Shown one piece after another: positions 40,401 to 49,829 of a stretch of DNA of 64,000 nt; positions within the stretch are counted from its first letter, which is position 1; every line of letters begins with the position of its first letter. The position numbers and the translations under genes were made by a program. The stretch is from a virus, in IMG/VR virus record IMGVR_UViG_3300035661_000029, positions 25,626 through 89,625 of that record; one strand, 5' to 3'. A model generated the notes under the pieces. It was not told the DNA's origin. It saw only the letters and a program-made list of their open reading frames with translations, and did no database searches.

Positions 40401-41140
40401 ATGCTGGTACAATAGTCGTGCCATCGCTTGGATACACATTTACCTTTACAGCTGGCGCCATGCTTTCTGATTCTCAGCCTACCTCAGGTCCGCTATATCA
40501 AATAATGAGATTGAGAACTATATCAACTCTTGATTTTATGTGGCAGCACTTTAGCCCAGTGACTCACTTGGTTGATCCATCCGTTACTAATATCCATGAT
40601 GCATTCTTGATGACTCGTGGATACTACAACAACGTTATGGACTACGTACATGGTCTTTCAAGCGTGGTTCCACAACCACCAACACCACTAGAACTTCGCA
40701 CCTCATATGGTTACCTTCTTGCTAATAAGATGCTTTCAGACACAGTTGTTCTTCACTCGGGCAAGATTAAGCTGCTGTTCGGTGCTTTAGCTGATCAAAC
40801 TCTTCGCGCTAAGTTCAAGGTTGTTAAGTCAGCAACTGCCACCTTCTCAGATGAACGCATCAAGGCTGAGATTGTAACTGTTATTGATACACTGTTTGAC
40901 ATCCAAAACTGGGATTTTGGTGATTCCTTCTACGCTACAGAGCTTATCTCTCTTATTCACCAGAAGCTGTCAACTCAAATAGCTTCTGTTGTTTTGGTTC
41001 CACTGTACTCAGTGAATTCATTTGGCTCGTTGTTTACAATTAACTCCGGTTTTGATGAGATTCTTCAGTCCGCAGCTACGGTAAATGATATTGAGATCGT
41101 TACTGCATTAACTCCTACTGTTCTTAGACAAAACAGGTAA
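37427..41140 (+). CDS. 6: baseplate wedge gp6, enlarged
   Basis: 1237 residues, nearly twice T4 gp6 (660). The N-terminal part matches the Mu gpJ/gp6 type: SLLQYLKIYHAEHFNDFIESSELIAVLEMFAYVAELLAYRVDTMVHENFI, TAQRKQSVLKLARLISYTA, and later QNRMVNGQDYNTYPL. gp6 dimers form the ring that controls sheath contraction. Nucleotides about 39478-39710 encode a copy of the dispersed FxxGDxFxxxI beta-module. The C-terminal KIKLLFGALADQTLRAKFKVVKS - INSLIHQ part is conserved-looking. Confidence 0.85.
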   Translation: MTIRTTYAAEAWDKVYDAFSQINFTSYDYDTVKESLLQYLKIYHAEHFNDFIESSELIAVLEMFAYVAELLAYRVDTMVHENFITTAQRKQSVLKLARLISYTAARNIPGRGLVKINTVVTSEAVYDSLGNNLANTTITWNDPNNSNWKEQFFLVMNKALTSKFGNPSKAFQIGDVSMQLYTLNNDLNAFRNGVLAFSVAGNSSQVQMELVPADIDSNGPFERAPDANAQFNIIYASDGKGDGSDFTGFLGFVKQGSMVLTNYLIASPTANRRIELDPINVNDTDVWVYRVDDNGTILENWLRVEALNEQNLYFNDVTSTRKKYEISTLENDAIALLFGDGNFSDMPVGTFQFWTRVSLNQDVNIPKNTIVGQPVSFSYVNQVNVGQTFGFTFSLTAAIQNNAASENIEHIRQSAPSTYYSQNRMVNGQDYNTYPLKDSTILKLKTINRTFAGQPKYIEWNDSSLTYENVKLFGDDLNMSYSITADMVETRLAAKTLIDTFLEPLLQSNALLNCLVHIMATSAGSYGIISYPRRKFIEDNRQIYKNIDGTFVNPYGSLSTGNGSLNEKTAIQAAIDGHWYGDPLGYATINGIQHGIIADPILNPMDDGKLYLPSLPRTIDGLNTYPPGDTGSNLQALNAQESFGLRFNRFLAAFGGGTIALVDQAGVTAVSNATPSSAVGVDYYKHKVEVITIEMTSDATTFTVISSIRGKLHDYSLSAVNTRWSVQAGLTSYPFDFIITNDLANQFSAGDAFVIDISYTGTAWQALVRNFNPAGTAVYKANLNGWWELISHSELLAGGITSATELSTVQQANFDPNDSVNAWVFMVSRNINSTTGEVDSWSIYNRNMKIIAASTATKFWYNQDVQIIDSSTKKPLYDKIRVLRSNLDEFGKPLKKADIYDTVGFVYDENGVVNYNQIEVLPTDTITFAQAGDKTPDNILQFSAFSTDQFSFYLVNVSTAGMQSLGSQLTASEYTYTSAYDITDYANNYSYDAGTIVVPSLGYTFTFTAGAMLSDSQPTSGPLYQIMRLRTISTLDFMWQHFSPVTHLVDPSVTNIHDAFLMTRGYYNNVMDYVHGLSSVVPQPPTPLELRTSYGYLLANKMLSDTVVLHSGKIKLLFGALADQTLRAKFKVVKSATATFSDERIKAEIVTVIDTLFDIQNWDFGDSFYATELISLIHQKLSTQIASVVLVPLYSVNSFGSLFTINSGFDEILQSAATVNDIEIVTALTPTVLRQNR

Positions 41141-41159
41141 TCACATTTTTGGGGCTTTG

Positions 41160-41189
41160 AGAAGTTGGATAAATATCATATCAACTTCT
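41160..41189 (+). promoter_or_regulatory. late promoter (GATAAATA at 41168-41175) inside an inverted repeat
   Basis: GATAAATA 38 nt upstream of the giant wedge gene, flanked by an 8-bp perfect inverted repeat AGAAGTTG (41160-41167) / CAACTTCT (41182-41189). Confidence 0.55.
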
Positions 41190-41213
41190 TAGACTATTTG
41201 AGTACGCCCACAT

Positions 41214-44200
41214 ATGGCAACCAGTCAATCTCTAGACCTTAAAAAACTAATTCCTCCAGCAATTCGAAATGAGCTTCTTGACGGACTTATTTCGAATACG
41301 TTCAATCGTTTCGTTTCTGAGGAAAATAGCGTTCTTGTAAACGGACGAATAGGAACTTCCGTGGTGGGCGACACGGATATTGTTCCTCCATCTTTCGACA
41401 GACAGGTTAATGCACTTGTTCCTGCACTTTACTCTAAGTCAGGTACAGAGGTAAGCATCAATACATTTGAGGACTTCATCAATAAGATGGTATCCCTTGA
41501 TGTTGACATAGCTCATATGCGTGAGTGGATGGCTGAAGAGTACTTTAACTACTCTCTTCCAATCAACATTGATAAGTTCATCAATTACGTTAACTACCTT
41601 TGGGTGAAGCCACTCACTACTGGCCCAGAGTGGAACATGACAAATGATCCAGAGTTCTACGTCATCGCTAGACCTAGTCCAACCGACATCATAAAGAATC
41701 CTGTTCGTCTTGCCACAACTTCCAGCATTCAACTTTGGGCAAATGGTCGCCCAACTGAAACATTCACTGTAACGTTTACGTCCAACTCGCACTTTACTAT
41801 CACGAGCGATTTTGGCAACGTTACAGCCAACGTTACAGCTCTTACCTCCAATTCTTCAGGTGACACTACTCAGGTAATCGTCTATGACAACCTTGGTGGC
41901 CAGCTAATGTCATTTGTAATTACTGTTGGTACGTTACCATTTGGTAGCGGGGATTCATTCACAGTGAAGATCACCTACTTCACCAGCAACATTCTGATTA
42001 ACTTCAGCTCTATCTCAACCGTTGGAAAGGGAGCGATTAGTTCTGTCCAAACATTATCCCCACTAATGACTATTGACGGAAGCGTGATTGCTGTTGGTGA
42101 CAGAATTCTCGTAAAGGATCAAACTGACAAGTCAAAGAATGGTATCTACATTGTTACCCTTGATAGTGAGTGGAAGAGAACAACTGATACTGACACAGCA
42201 GCTAAATTCGGGGTTGGTTCAGTCGTCTATGTCAATACTGGTACAGCGAATGGTGGCAAGACATATGAATCAGCTGGTACGTTTGCTACTAGCTCATTTG
42301 ACTTTGCGCAAACTGCACAACCAATCGGCTTAAGTACGCTAAACGACTGGCAGACAGGAAACTACTGGGTTCACCGCGATGACATCACGTCCATTCCAAA
42401 CTACGCTGCCTACACGATGGTTTCGGCTACTCGCCCAATCATTGAATACAACAACAGCGTTGAGCTAAACTCCTACGTTGACAGCAGCGGAACTCCAGGG
42501 CACTCCAGCACAGTCATCAATGCTCGTCAGTTCAAGTACAAGCTTAATCAGATTCCACAATTCAACCTGTACCGCTATGATGGTACTCACCAAGGTGCAA
42601 CGAGTGGTATATTCTTCTATGTTGAAGATCCAGATTACACAACTGATGCAGTCCTAAAGCGCCGCGTGAAGACAACGGCTGATGCTGATTTTATCTTTGG
42701 TTGTGGTCTAGCCGACATTGATGGTCGTCTTCTTTACTACAAGAGCTCTGGAATTCTTAAGTCAGTATGGCAGGGTAGCGTTACTACTGCCATAGCAACA
42801 ACTCCAGTGTTTGCTGGAAACCCTAACAAGGGAACAATGACGATAACAAGCGTAGCTCAATATGCTGACAACCAAAAATGGGAAGCAATCGCTATATCTC
42901 CAACTCAATTCTCCATCAAGGGAATTAGAAGTGGGGTTGTTTACACAGCAACTGTTGGTACTCCTTTCACTGTTGAAGACTTCTCTGGCCTTATTACAGC
43001 TGGAATAAATCCTTTTGAAAATGCAGAGCAGTTCTCTTTCAACATCATCGCTCCTCTTTCGCCACGTTACGTAAAGAAGCTTAGCGATGGTTCACTTGTG
43101 AACTACCCCGGTGGCTATACTGCTGATGCTCTTGACGGTGTTATTGACGGTGCCTGGATGACACCTGCACGTATGTTCGAGAACTTGGATAGACAGACAG
43201 TTCTTGAGATTACGTTTGGCGACTTTCTTAATCACGCTCGCAACGTTGTCAAGCACCAAGATGGATTCACCGGATCATCTTTCGGTATCAATAACGTTCG
43301 TAACTTGAACTTTGATGAAACCCTTGGTGGTACAATCAGAGAATTCAGCAGCAACTTTCCTCTTCTAGCTTCAAGCCTTATTCAACCTGAGATGTCAACC
43401 ATCTCTATCCTTGAATTTGTCCAACAGCAGTACATGGTTGCTCTTGCCAGCATTGACCGATTTATCTCTGAAGCTCTTCCATCCTACATCGCAGGCAGTG
43501 GAAGTATCCTTACTTCCATGGTAAATCCAGACGCACCTGATATTCAACGCCTGCTCGCTCACTTTGAAAGCATTAGAGCTGAGGATGTAACCCTCAAAAC
43601 GGTTTTTGGTGATACCACGGCAAAGGTAACTTATTGGCCAGCAACCCTTCCTATTCTCGGTCTGCTTCCAAAGGTAACACCATCAATTTCATTTGACTTT
43701 GAACTTGGAATTGACGTCATGGTTCACCATGATGGGCATGTGTCACCCGTTACAAGCAGCAACGTAGAGCTAGATAGGCTTCTGGTTCAAACCGTTGTTC
43801 CTCGTTCAGATGGGACATCTTCAGCCGGCATCTTTTCAGAAGCAGTACCACTTACACCATATGCTGGTCAACTTTGGGTTAAGCCATCTACATTCGCAAT
43901 CTCGATCTTTGATGTTGTTAGTGATACGGATACTGTCCCAACTGGCTATGCGGGCGCTTTCTGGTATAAGAAGTCAGCTAATGAACTTTACGAGTGGAAC
44001 CCGGTAAACCTTAGCTGGCAGCCAGCATCACTTGGACTTATTCCTTCTCTGTGGAAGCCATTTAATTCATCAGCTATTAGAAATAGCTTGGTTCTAGCCG
44101 TAGAAAATAAGCTCTACGACAGCGTTCATGCTAAGCAAGACGTTCACGTCACTCTGTCAGACGTAGCTCTTTCAAGCTATTCTGAGGTTGAGCTTGCTCG

Positions 44201-47200
44201 TTACGCTGCAAAATATGGTTATGACACCTATGCTCCAGACTATGTAGCATCAGATGCTTTCACATGGAACTATTCACAAGCAGTTCTTCCATTCACAACA
44301 GCGGCTCGCTGGTTTGACGTACTTACTGACTACTTTACAAGCAATGGTCTTCCTGGAACATGCCGTCCTAATCTTGAACCATGGAAGCTTATGGGCTTTA
44401 CAACTAAGCCAGCCAACTGGGACGCTCAGTACCTTTCAACCATAACCGGAAACGTAGCCACGCTAGCTGTAGCTTACGCTGCAGATGTCAACATCATTCC
44501 TCCATTCATTGGTTTGCCAACTGTGGACGGTATTACTCTTTCAGAAGGAGACTCTCTTCTACTAACTGGACAGTTCGACGCGCGTCAAAATGGTATTTGG
44601 CTAGTATCATCTGGGGGATGGTCACGTGCTGCTAATCCTCTTTCAGCTGGTCTCACCATCAATGTTCTTAGTGGAAGCTTTGCTACTACCAATTGGACTG
44701 TCCTAACAACCGGAACAATTCAGCCGTCAGTTACTCCTGTTAGCTTTGGTCAAATTAGGACCTGGCTGAAGTCAATGTGGCAAGCAATCAAGGCAGCAAA
44801 CCCTGCACTTAAGCTAAGTGTCAACATTAACACTGACGCCCTGCTCCCGCCGTATGTTTCTGCTGCTGCATTTGAATCAGCTGAAGCTCTTACAACTGTC
44901 ATGCCAACTGGTATCTCATTAAGCTACACGTTTGGACAACACGGCCCTATTGAAACCATTTGGATGAAGTCGCTTGAGTATGGATATGGCCTTGCTCGTA
45001 GCTACTTTAGATCTTCACCACTTCAATTCTTAGACAAGACATGGGGTGAAACCTACTTTAAGACAAACAATAACGTTCGCGTTGAGCGTAACTTGATGTC
45101 ACCACTACCTCCAGCATTCTTCTTGCTGCATGGTGAAAAGCTAAACATCATTAACACTTATACTGCAGCTGAAATAGCAAAGCACGTCATCGTAGGTTCA
45201 ACTCCTATTACATGGACTGGTGCAGGAACTATCTCATTTGTTGTTACACATACTGCTGACAATGTTACTTGGTTCAGCGCTTACGCTAATGGAACGTTCA
45301 TCGACTACGTTGCTGAAGGCCAAACATTCTCAATTAGTTCTGGTGGAATAGTTCTAACTGATGTTAAGATTGATGATCTTGGAATCCCATTTGACATGGG
45401 TGACACGATCACCCTTAAGTTCTTTGATAACATTCCCGACCCTGCTTACATTCCTCCAGCAGTCGAAGTTCTTCCACTTGGGTGTGAGGACTGCATTGCT
45501 AATGGTGCCATCATAGCATCTCAGAATGCAACTGTTCCAATGGTTCAAGTTCCATTTACCTACGCATTCACTTCCAGCAACATGAAGATATTCAAGGGTC
45601 TTGGACAGTGGTTCACAAATCTTCTAAGATTCAATTCAGTTGACACATCACTGTCACCAGCTGCAGTTGCTTACCGTGGATGGTCAATCAAGCTAGCTCA
45701 CCAGCTCGGTGTTCTTATCCGTCCAGAAACTCTTTCGATTGACACCTCACTTGGGGCTCTTCCTTCTACCGCCTATGATGTTGTTTTGAAGAAATCCTCC
45801 AACACTTCTAGCCTTTGGATTTCTGGTCTTCGAATCCAGCTTGTTCAACTTGGTACGAAGAAGCTAAACATTGATGGTGTCTACATTCCAACAGCTGACG
45901 CTTCTGATTGGATCTTCAGAGTTGAAGCATACAATCAACAGCACCCAGTTCTTGAGCGCTACATCTTGGACACTGCTAGCGAGTTTGAAACTTTCTATGC
46001 TCTTCAAAAGGAACATACTGACCTTGCGTGGAAGCACTGCCTTAACCACTCTAGCATTGTATCATCCACGGTTCCACTTTCAATCACTGGCCTTCAGAAC
46101 GTCGTTGATTTCATCTACGGTTATACCGATCGTCTTGCTGACCTTGGATGGAAGATAAGCTCTGACTCTCCAGTAACAGACGCTAAGACTGGTCGTAACC
46201 TTAACTGGCAGCTTGAGATTGAAAAGTTCATTGATCACGTTTATGAGGGCATGGCCGCCGGTGAGGGTTACATTCTTAACCCATTCATGTCCCGTCTTGA
46301 ACTTGACACTCCAGTAGGATTGATGGCTAAGTACTCTGACGCGAACTTTATCGATGAGTACTCTACTCAAGCAGCGTATGACGTGACCGGTACTGCAATT
46401 CCAATTGACAACATCTTTGTTGTTCGTACTGATGAGCGCTCCATTACCTACAGTCAAACACCGATATTCTCAGCTCACGTCTTTACCGATGAGTATGAGC
46501 ACGTCATCCTGATGAACCAACACTTCTCAGATGAAACAAATTCAACGGTAATCTTTGATACGTTCCTGGGACTTAGGCTCAGTACCGCATTCTTGTCCTA
46601 TATCAGACAAGCTGAAACATCTAGAAAACCAACCTTTAGCGGCTTCTACCTTAGTGGTAGTGACGTTAAGAGAAACATCTCGTCTTCAATCGACACGATT
46701 GGAAACTACTACGATGCTGATCAAACCTTCTATGACCCACTTACAGCTAAGCACGCACTATCCCTTCTTGGTTTCGTTAAGAAGGATTACTTTGCCGGTG
46801 TAAACGCGAATGACATTACTCAGTTTAACTTCTGGAGAGGTTTGATTCAAGCTAAGGGAACGAACATGGCTATCAACGCGTTCGTTAATTACAAGAAATT
46901 CATTGATGCTTCTACCGATGAGTTCTGGGCTTACAAGCTTGCAACATTCGGTGATGCTCGTGAGCGCACATTCCCAGAAATCAAGATCAACCCAAAGGAT
47001 GCTACTCAAAAGTTCTCTAGATTCCAGTTCTACTCGGTGGATGATATTCATGATCCACTTCCACTTTACACACAGATTGAAAACTCTGATGACACGTACT
47101 GGTTCTCAATTGATGACCTTGGTACTGGAATGAAGTTTGAGGCAACTCCTATTTCTGAAGTCATTACTGCACCTGCCGCAGGCTACTACAAGCTTACTAA

Positions 47201-49829
47201 CATCTACCATAACGGTGATGCTATGAGCCCATCAATTACGACAACAGCCGCAGCTACCTTTAGAGTTGTTAATGCTTCCATGATCTGGGTAAGTGGTCCT
47301 GGGCAATTCACCGTTAGTGGTTACACGTGGAACAATCCAACCAAGCACTCTCCTATTAAGCTGTTCGATTACATTGAGAACACCCTAGTAGATGAAATTG
47401 GTTTGTGGCACCCAGCTATTGGTATTCACGCCTACGCACCGCTTGAGGTTGTTAACATGATATCTGGAGAAGATCCAGCTAACTACAACTACACCACGAA
47501 AACAACTGACAACGTTCAGTACAAGCACCTTAAGCCGTGGGGAGCTAGAGAAGTAGGCCAAGTGTTCTGGGATACGAGTAACCTTGCTTACATTCCATAC
47601 TATGACGCGACAATTTTCCCAAGTCGTGATGTGCGCCATGCTCGCTGGGGTTCACTTGCTGAATGGGCATCCATCGATCTTTACGAGTGGACAGAAAGCC
47701 CTGTTCACCCATCTGCCTACAATGCACAAGCAGTAGCGCAAGAAGGTGATTCATCAATTGACGACTCAGTAAAGCTTTCAGGTAAGGTAGCTCTTTCTAA
47801 GTTTTACTCACGCGATCGCAAGATAACAGCAGTGCCAATTGCATGGTCATATGTTCCTACTGGGGCTGTTAATGGCCACCCATCATTTATCACCAACACG
47901 AACACAAACATCTGGAGAAGCGGTAACATCCTTATCGCTGATACAGGCCGCGTCGCGGATGCTGACTTGATTGCAGGACGTGGATTTAGTGGTTGGGATA
48001 TCGTCAACTCTAAACCTGTTGGTGAGCTTTCAATTGGTACAGTAACGTCTTATGTCATTGGATCTTCTACTGACCCGCTTGCTCCAGTTCTTAATGCTGA
48101 CCTCTCACTAAGCATCATCACCGGTGGAGTATTTGGTACCCGCATTGGTGCCGTGGCACTTACATCACACGACAGCTTCATTAGAATGACTGATTCGACT
48201 GGATTCTTCCAGGACGTAGAGGTAACCACACCTCTGGGTGTTGACACCCAGGCCACCTACAAGTTTGATTTATTCGGTCTTGCTCTTACAATTTCCTTCC
48301 CAACTAATTCAAGCATAACAGATATCATTGGAATCTTTGGGGCACTTCCAGCTAAGGACGTTGTTATCCGTGAGGCTATTGACTTCACAACAGTTGTTGA
48401 TTTTCCAAGTGATCCAGGTACGCTATTCAGCAACTCTGGAGATTACTTGAGCGTTCCTTCTGACTATGGTTGGAGAACGTGGGTAATTCCTACTCAAGCT
48501 CAGCTTACATCTGATCTTCTTTCACCGTACAATGCGTGGCTGCCGGTCATGGGTGACCCAGTTGTCGTAGCTCCATCACCAGTGGTAATTGCCGCGATGA
48601 AGGATTCGACATCCACACTTACCCTTAAGTCTGGTATCACCATAAGCCGCTACTCATCAACCTGGAATAACTGGGTTGACTTGTCAAATGAGAAGCTTGA
48701 TGCTATTTCAAATGGTACAACGAATGTTTCGTTCATGTTAAGCGACACCATTGACCCTAACCGCCTATCAATCTATTCAAATGGCATTCAGGTAAATCCT
48801 GATGGATACGTGATTACAGGAAAAGTTGTGGAACTTGTAAATACTCCGTTACCTGAAGGAACCATAGTTACTCTTCTTTATAGAGCGTATCAACCGACAG
48901 CTAAAGAATTAGCTTTTGATCCATCAGTTGCCGATGATGTAACTATTCAGGTTCAGTATAAGTCAGACTACCAGTACACCCAGCTTGAGGTAAGAGATGA
49001 GCAGGGGAATATTACTGGGACGAAGTACTATTTCTGGGTTCAAGACAAAACCATTCCGCAAGCAAACAAGTCAATGTCACTTTCACAAGCAGCAGCCCTT
49101 CTTAAATCTGGAGCACCACGCTATGCGGTGTTCTCTAGACTTCAGCCAGGTGCGGTTCTTCCATCTGCAGCATATGACTCTTTTGCGATCTCCGGATTGA
49201 ATACCTTGATCACTAAGAATGATTCCTATAAGCTTCGCATGCTTAGAGATTTTACACTTCGCGATGATCCTGAAGAATTGAACCTTAAGAACATTCACAC
49301 TGAATGGGCTCTTATCCGTAAAGGTCAATCATCCAAGATTCCTGCAGCTCTTTGGGAAATTCTTACTAATGCTGTTGCTGGCACTGATACTGCTGGCAAT
49401 CAACTTCCTTCAAAAGCAAGAATTGATTATGATGCTCGAAATAATACTCGTACACGTTATGGATTTAATCCTGGACAGATTTTTGCAGAAACATCTTTGG
49501 TCAGAGCTTCAGTCACAAACACAATTCTGAACACAAACCTTGTTTTGAATCTTGCTGGTAAGAAGATTCCTGACTACATCTCAGCTCTTAACTTTGATGA
49601 CAGTGAAAACTGGTTTAAGGATGCTGCAACTGCAAGAGCTACGATGTCATTGATCTGGAATACAGCTCGTCCGGCTCAGATCAATGAAATATTTTTCGAC
49701 ACGTTAGATGATGCCCTTTCTAACAACTATGAATTTAGCGACATGTTCAAGACCTCGTTTATAACGGTTAACTCAACCTCAGTAGTTGACGGCACTGTCC
49801 AAGTGGAGCAAGCAGATGAGCTCTACTAA
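41214..49829 (+). CDS. giant baseplate wedge protein (gp7-like by position)
   Basis: 2871 residues, the largest gene here. Following gp25-gp6 it takes the place of T4 gp7 (1032). N-terminal DLKKLIPPAIRNELLDGLISNTFNRFVSEE and repeated VNYLWVKP / YWVHRDD / GQLWVKP / FWYKKSA strands. It carries at least three copies of the sheath-type beta-module (nt about 41755-41982, 42822-43050, 45220-45425) and two copies of an NGIYxV adhesin-type module (nt about 42045-42285 and 44457-44760). The C-terminal region (48.9-49.8 kb) is helical, with KIPAALWEILTNAVAGTD and KKIPDYISALNFDDSENWF. No direct similarity to gp7 was established. Expected in the outer baseplate. Confidence 0.7.
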   Translation: MATSQSLDLKKLIPPAIRNELLDGLISNTFNRFVSEENSVLVNGRIGTSVVGDTDIVPPSFDRQVNALVPALYSKSGTEVSINTFEDFINKMVSLDVDIAHMREWMAEEYFNYSLPINIDKFINYVNYLWVKPLTTGPEWNMTNDPEFYVIARPSPTDIIKNPVRLATTSSIQLWANGRPTETFTVTFTSNSHFTITSDFGNVTANVTALTSNSSGDTTQVIVYDNLGGQLMSFVITVGTLPFGSGDSFTVKITYFTSNILINFSSISTVGKGAISSVQTLSPLMTIDGSVIAVGDRILVKDQTDKSKNGIYIVTLDSEWKRTTDTDTAAKFGVGSVVYVNTGTANGGKTYESAGTFATSSFDFAQTAQPIGLSTLNDWQTGNYWVHRDDITSIPNYAAYTMVSATRPIIEYNNSVELNSYVDSSGTPGHSSTVINARQFKYKLNQIPQFNLYRYDGTHQGATSGIFFYVEDPDYTTDAVLKRRVKTTADADFIFGCGLADIDGRLLYYKSSGILKSVWQGSVTTAIATTPVFAGNPNKGTMTITSVAQYADNQKWEAIAISPTQFSIKGIRSGVVYTATVGTPFTVEDFSGLITAGINPFENAEQFSFNIIAPLSPRYVKKLSDGSLVNYPGGYTADALDGVIDGAWMTPARMFENLDRQTVLEITFGDFLNHARNVVKHQDGFTGSSFGINNVRNLNFDETLGGTIREFSSNFPLLASSLIQPEMSTISILEFVQQQYMVALASIDRFISEALPSYIAGSGSILTSMVNPDAPDIQRLLAHFESIRAEDVTLKTVFGDTTAKVTYWPATLPILGLLPKVTPSISFDFELGIDVMVHHDGHVSPVTSSNVELDRLLVQTVVPRSDGTSSAGIFSEAVPLTPYAGQLWVKPSTFAISIFDVVSDTDTVPTGYAGAFWYKKSANELYEWNPVNLSWQPASLGLIPSLWKPFNSSAIRNSLVLAVENKLYDSVHAKQDVHVTLSDVALSSYSEVELARYAAKYGYDTYAPDYVASDAFTWNYSQAVLPFTTAARWFDVLTDYFTSNGLPGTCRPNLEPWKLMGFTTKPANWDAQYLSTITGNVATLAVAYAADVNIIPPFIGLPTVDGITLSEGDSLLLTGQFDARQNGIWLVSSGGWSRAANPLSAGLTINVLSGSFATTNWTVLTTGTIQPSVTPVSFGQIRTWLKSMWQAIKAANPALKLSVNINTDALLPPYVSAAAFESAEALTTVMPTGISLSYTFGQHGPIETIWMKSLEYGYGLARSYFRSSPLQFLDKTWGETYFKTNNNVRVERNLMSPLPPAFFLLHGEKLNIINTYTAAEIAKHVIVGSTPITWTGAGTISFVVTHTADNVTWFSAYANGTFIDYVAEGQTFSISSGGIVLTDVKIDDLGIPFDMGDTITLKFFDNIPDPAYIPPAVEVLPLGCEDCIANGAIIASQNATVPMVQVPFTYAFTSSNMKIFKGLGQWFTNLLRFNSVDTSLSPAAVAYRGWSIKLAHQLGVLIRPETLSIDTSLGALPSTAYDVVLKKSSNTSSLWISGLRIQLVQLGTKKLNIDGVYIPTADASDWIFRVEAYNQQHPVLERYILDTASEFETFYALQKEHTDLAWKHCLNHSSIVSSTVPLSITGLQNVVDFIYGYTDRLADLGWKISSDSPVTDAKTGRNLNWQLEIEKFIDHVYEGMAAGEGYILNPFMSRLELDTPVGLMAKYSDANFIDEYSTQAAYDVTGTAIPIDNIFVVRTDERSITYSQTPIFSAHVFTDEYEHVILMNQHFSDETNSTVIFDTFLGLRLSTAFLSYIRQAETSRKPTFSGFYLSGSDVKRNISSSIDTIGNYYDADQTFYDPLTAKHALSLLGFVKKDYFAGVNANDITQFNFWRGLIQAKGTNMAINAFVNYKKFIDASTDEFWAYKLATFGDARERTFPEIKINPKDATQKFSRFQFYSVDDIHDPLPLYTQIENSDDTYWFSIDDLGTGMKFEATPISEVITAPAAGYYKLTNIYHNGDAMSPSITTTAAATFRVVNASMIWVSGPGQFTVSGYTWNNPTKHSPIKLFDYIENTLVDEIGLWHPAIGIHAYAPLEVVNMISGEDPANYNYTTKTTDNVQYKHLKPWGAREVGQVFWDTSNLAYIPYYDATIFPSRDVRHARWGSLAEWASIDLYEWTESPVHPSAYNAQAVAQEGDSSIDDSVKLSGKVALSKFYSRDRKITAVPIAWSYVPTGAVNGHPSFITNTNTNIWRSGNILIADTGRVADADLIAGRGFSGWDIVNSKPVGELSIGTVTSYVIGSSTDPLAPVLNADLSLSIITGGVFGTRIGAVALTSHDSFIRMTDSTGFFQDVEVTTPLGVDTQATYKFDLFGLALTISFPTNSSITDIIGIFGALPAKDVVIREAIDFTTVVDFPSDPGTLFSNSGDYLSVPSDYGWRTWVIPTQAQLTSDLLSPYNAWLPVMGDPVVVAPSPVVIAAMKDSTSTLTLKSGITISRYSSTWNNWVDLSNEKLDAISNGTTNVSFMLSDTIDPNRLSIYSNGIQVNPDGYVITGKVVELVNTPLPEGTIVTLLYRAYQPTAKELAFDPSVADDVTIQVQYKSDYQYTQLEVRDEQGNITGTKYYFWVQDKTIPQANKSMSLSQAAALLKSGAPRYAVFSRLQPGAVLPSAAYDSFAISGLNTLITKNDSYKLRMLRDFTLRDDPEELNLKNIHTEWALIRKGQSSKIPAALWEILTNAVAGTDTAGNQLPSKARIDYDARNNTRTRYGFNPGQIFAETSLVRASVTNTILNTNLVLNLAGKKIPDYISALNFDDSENWFKDAATARATMSLIWNTARPAQINEIFFDTLDDALSNNYEFSDMFKTSFITVNSTSVVDGTVQVEQADELY

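Noticed and set aside
49786-49815. Ten-residue longer start for the 1383-aa protein
   Set aside because: The ATG at 49816 has a GGAG at the right distance and a smaller overlap with the giant gene.
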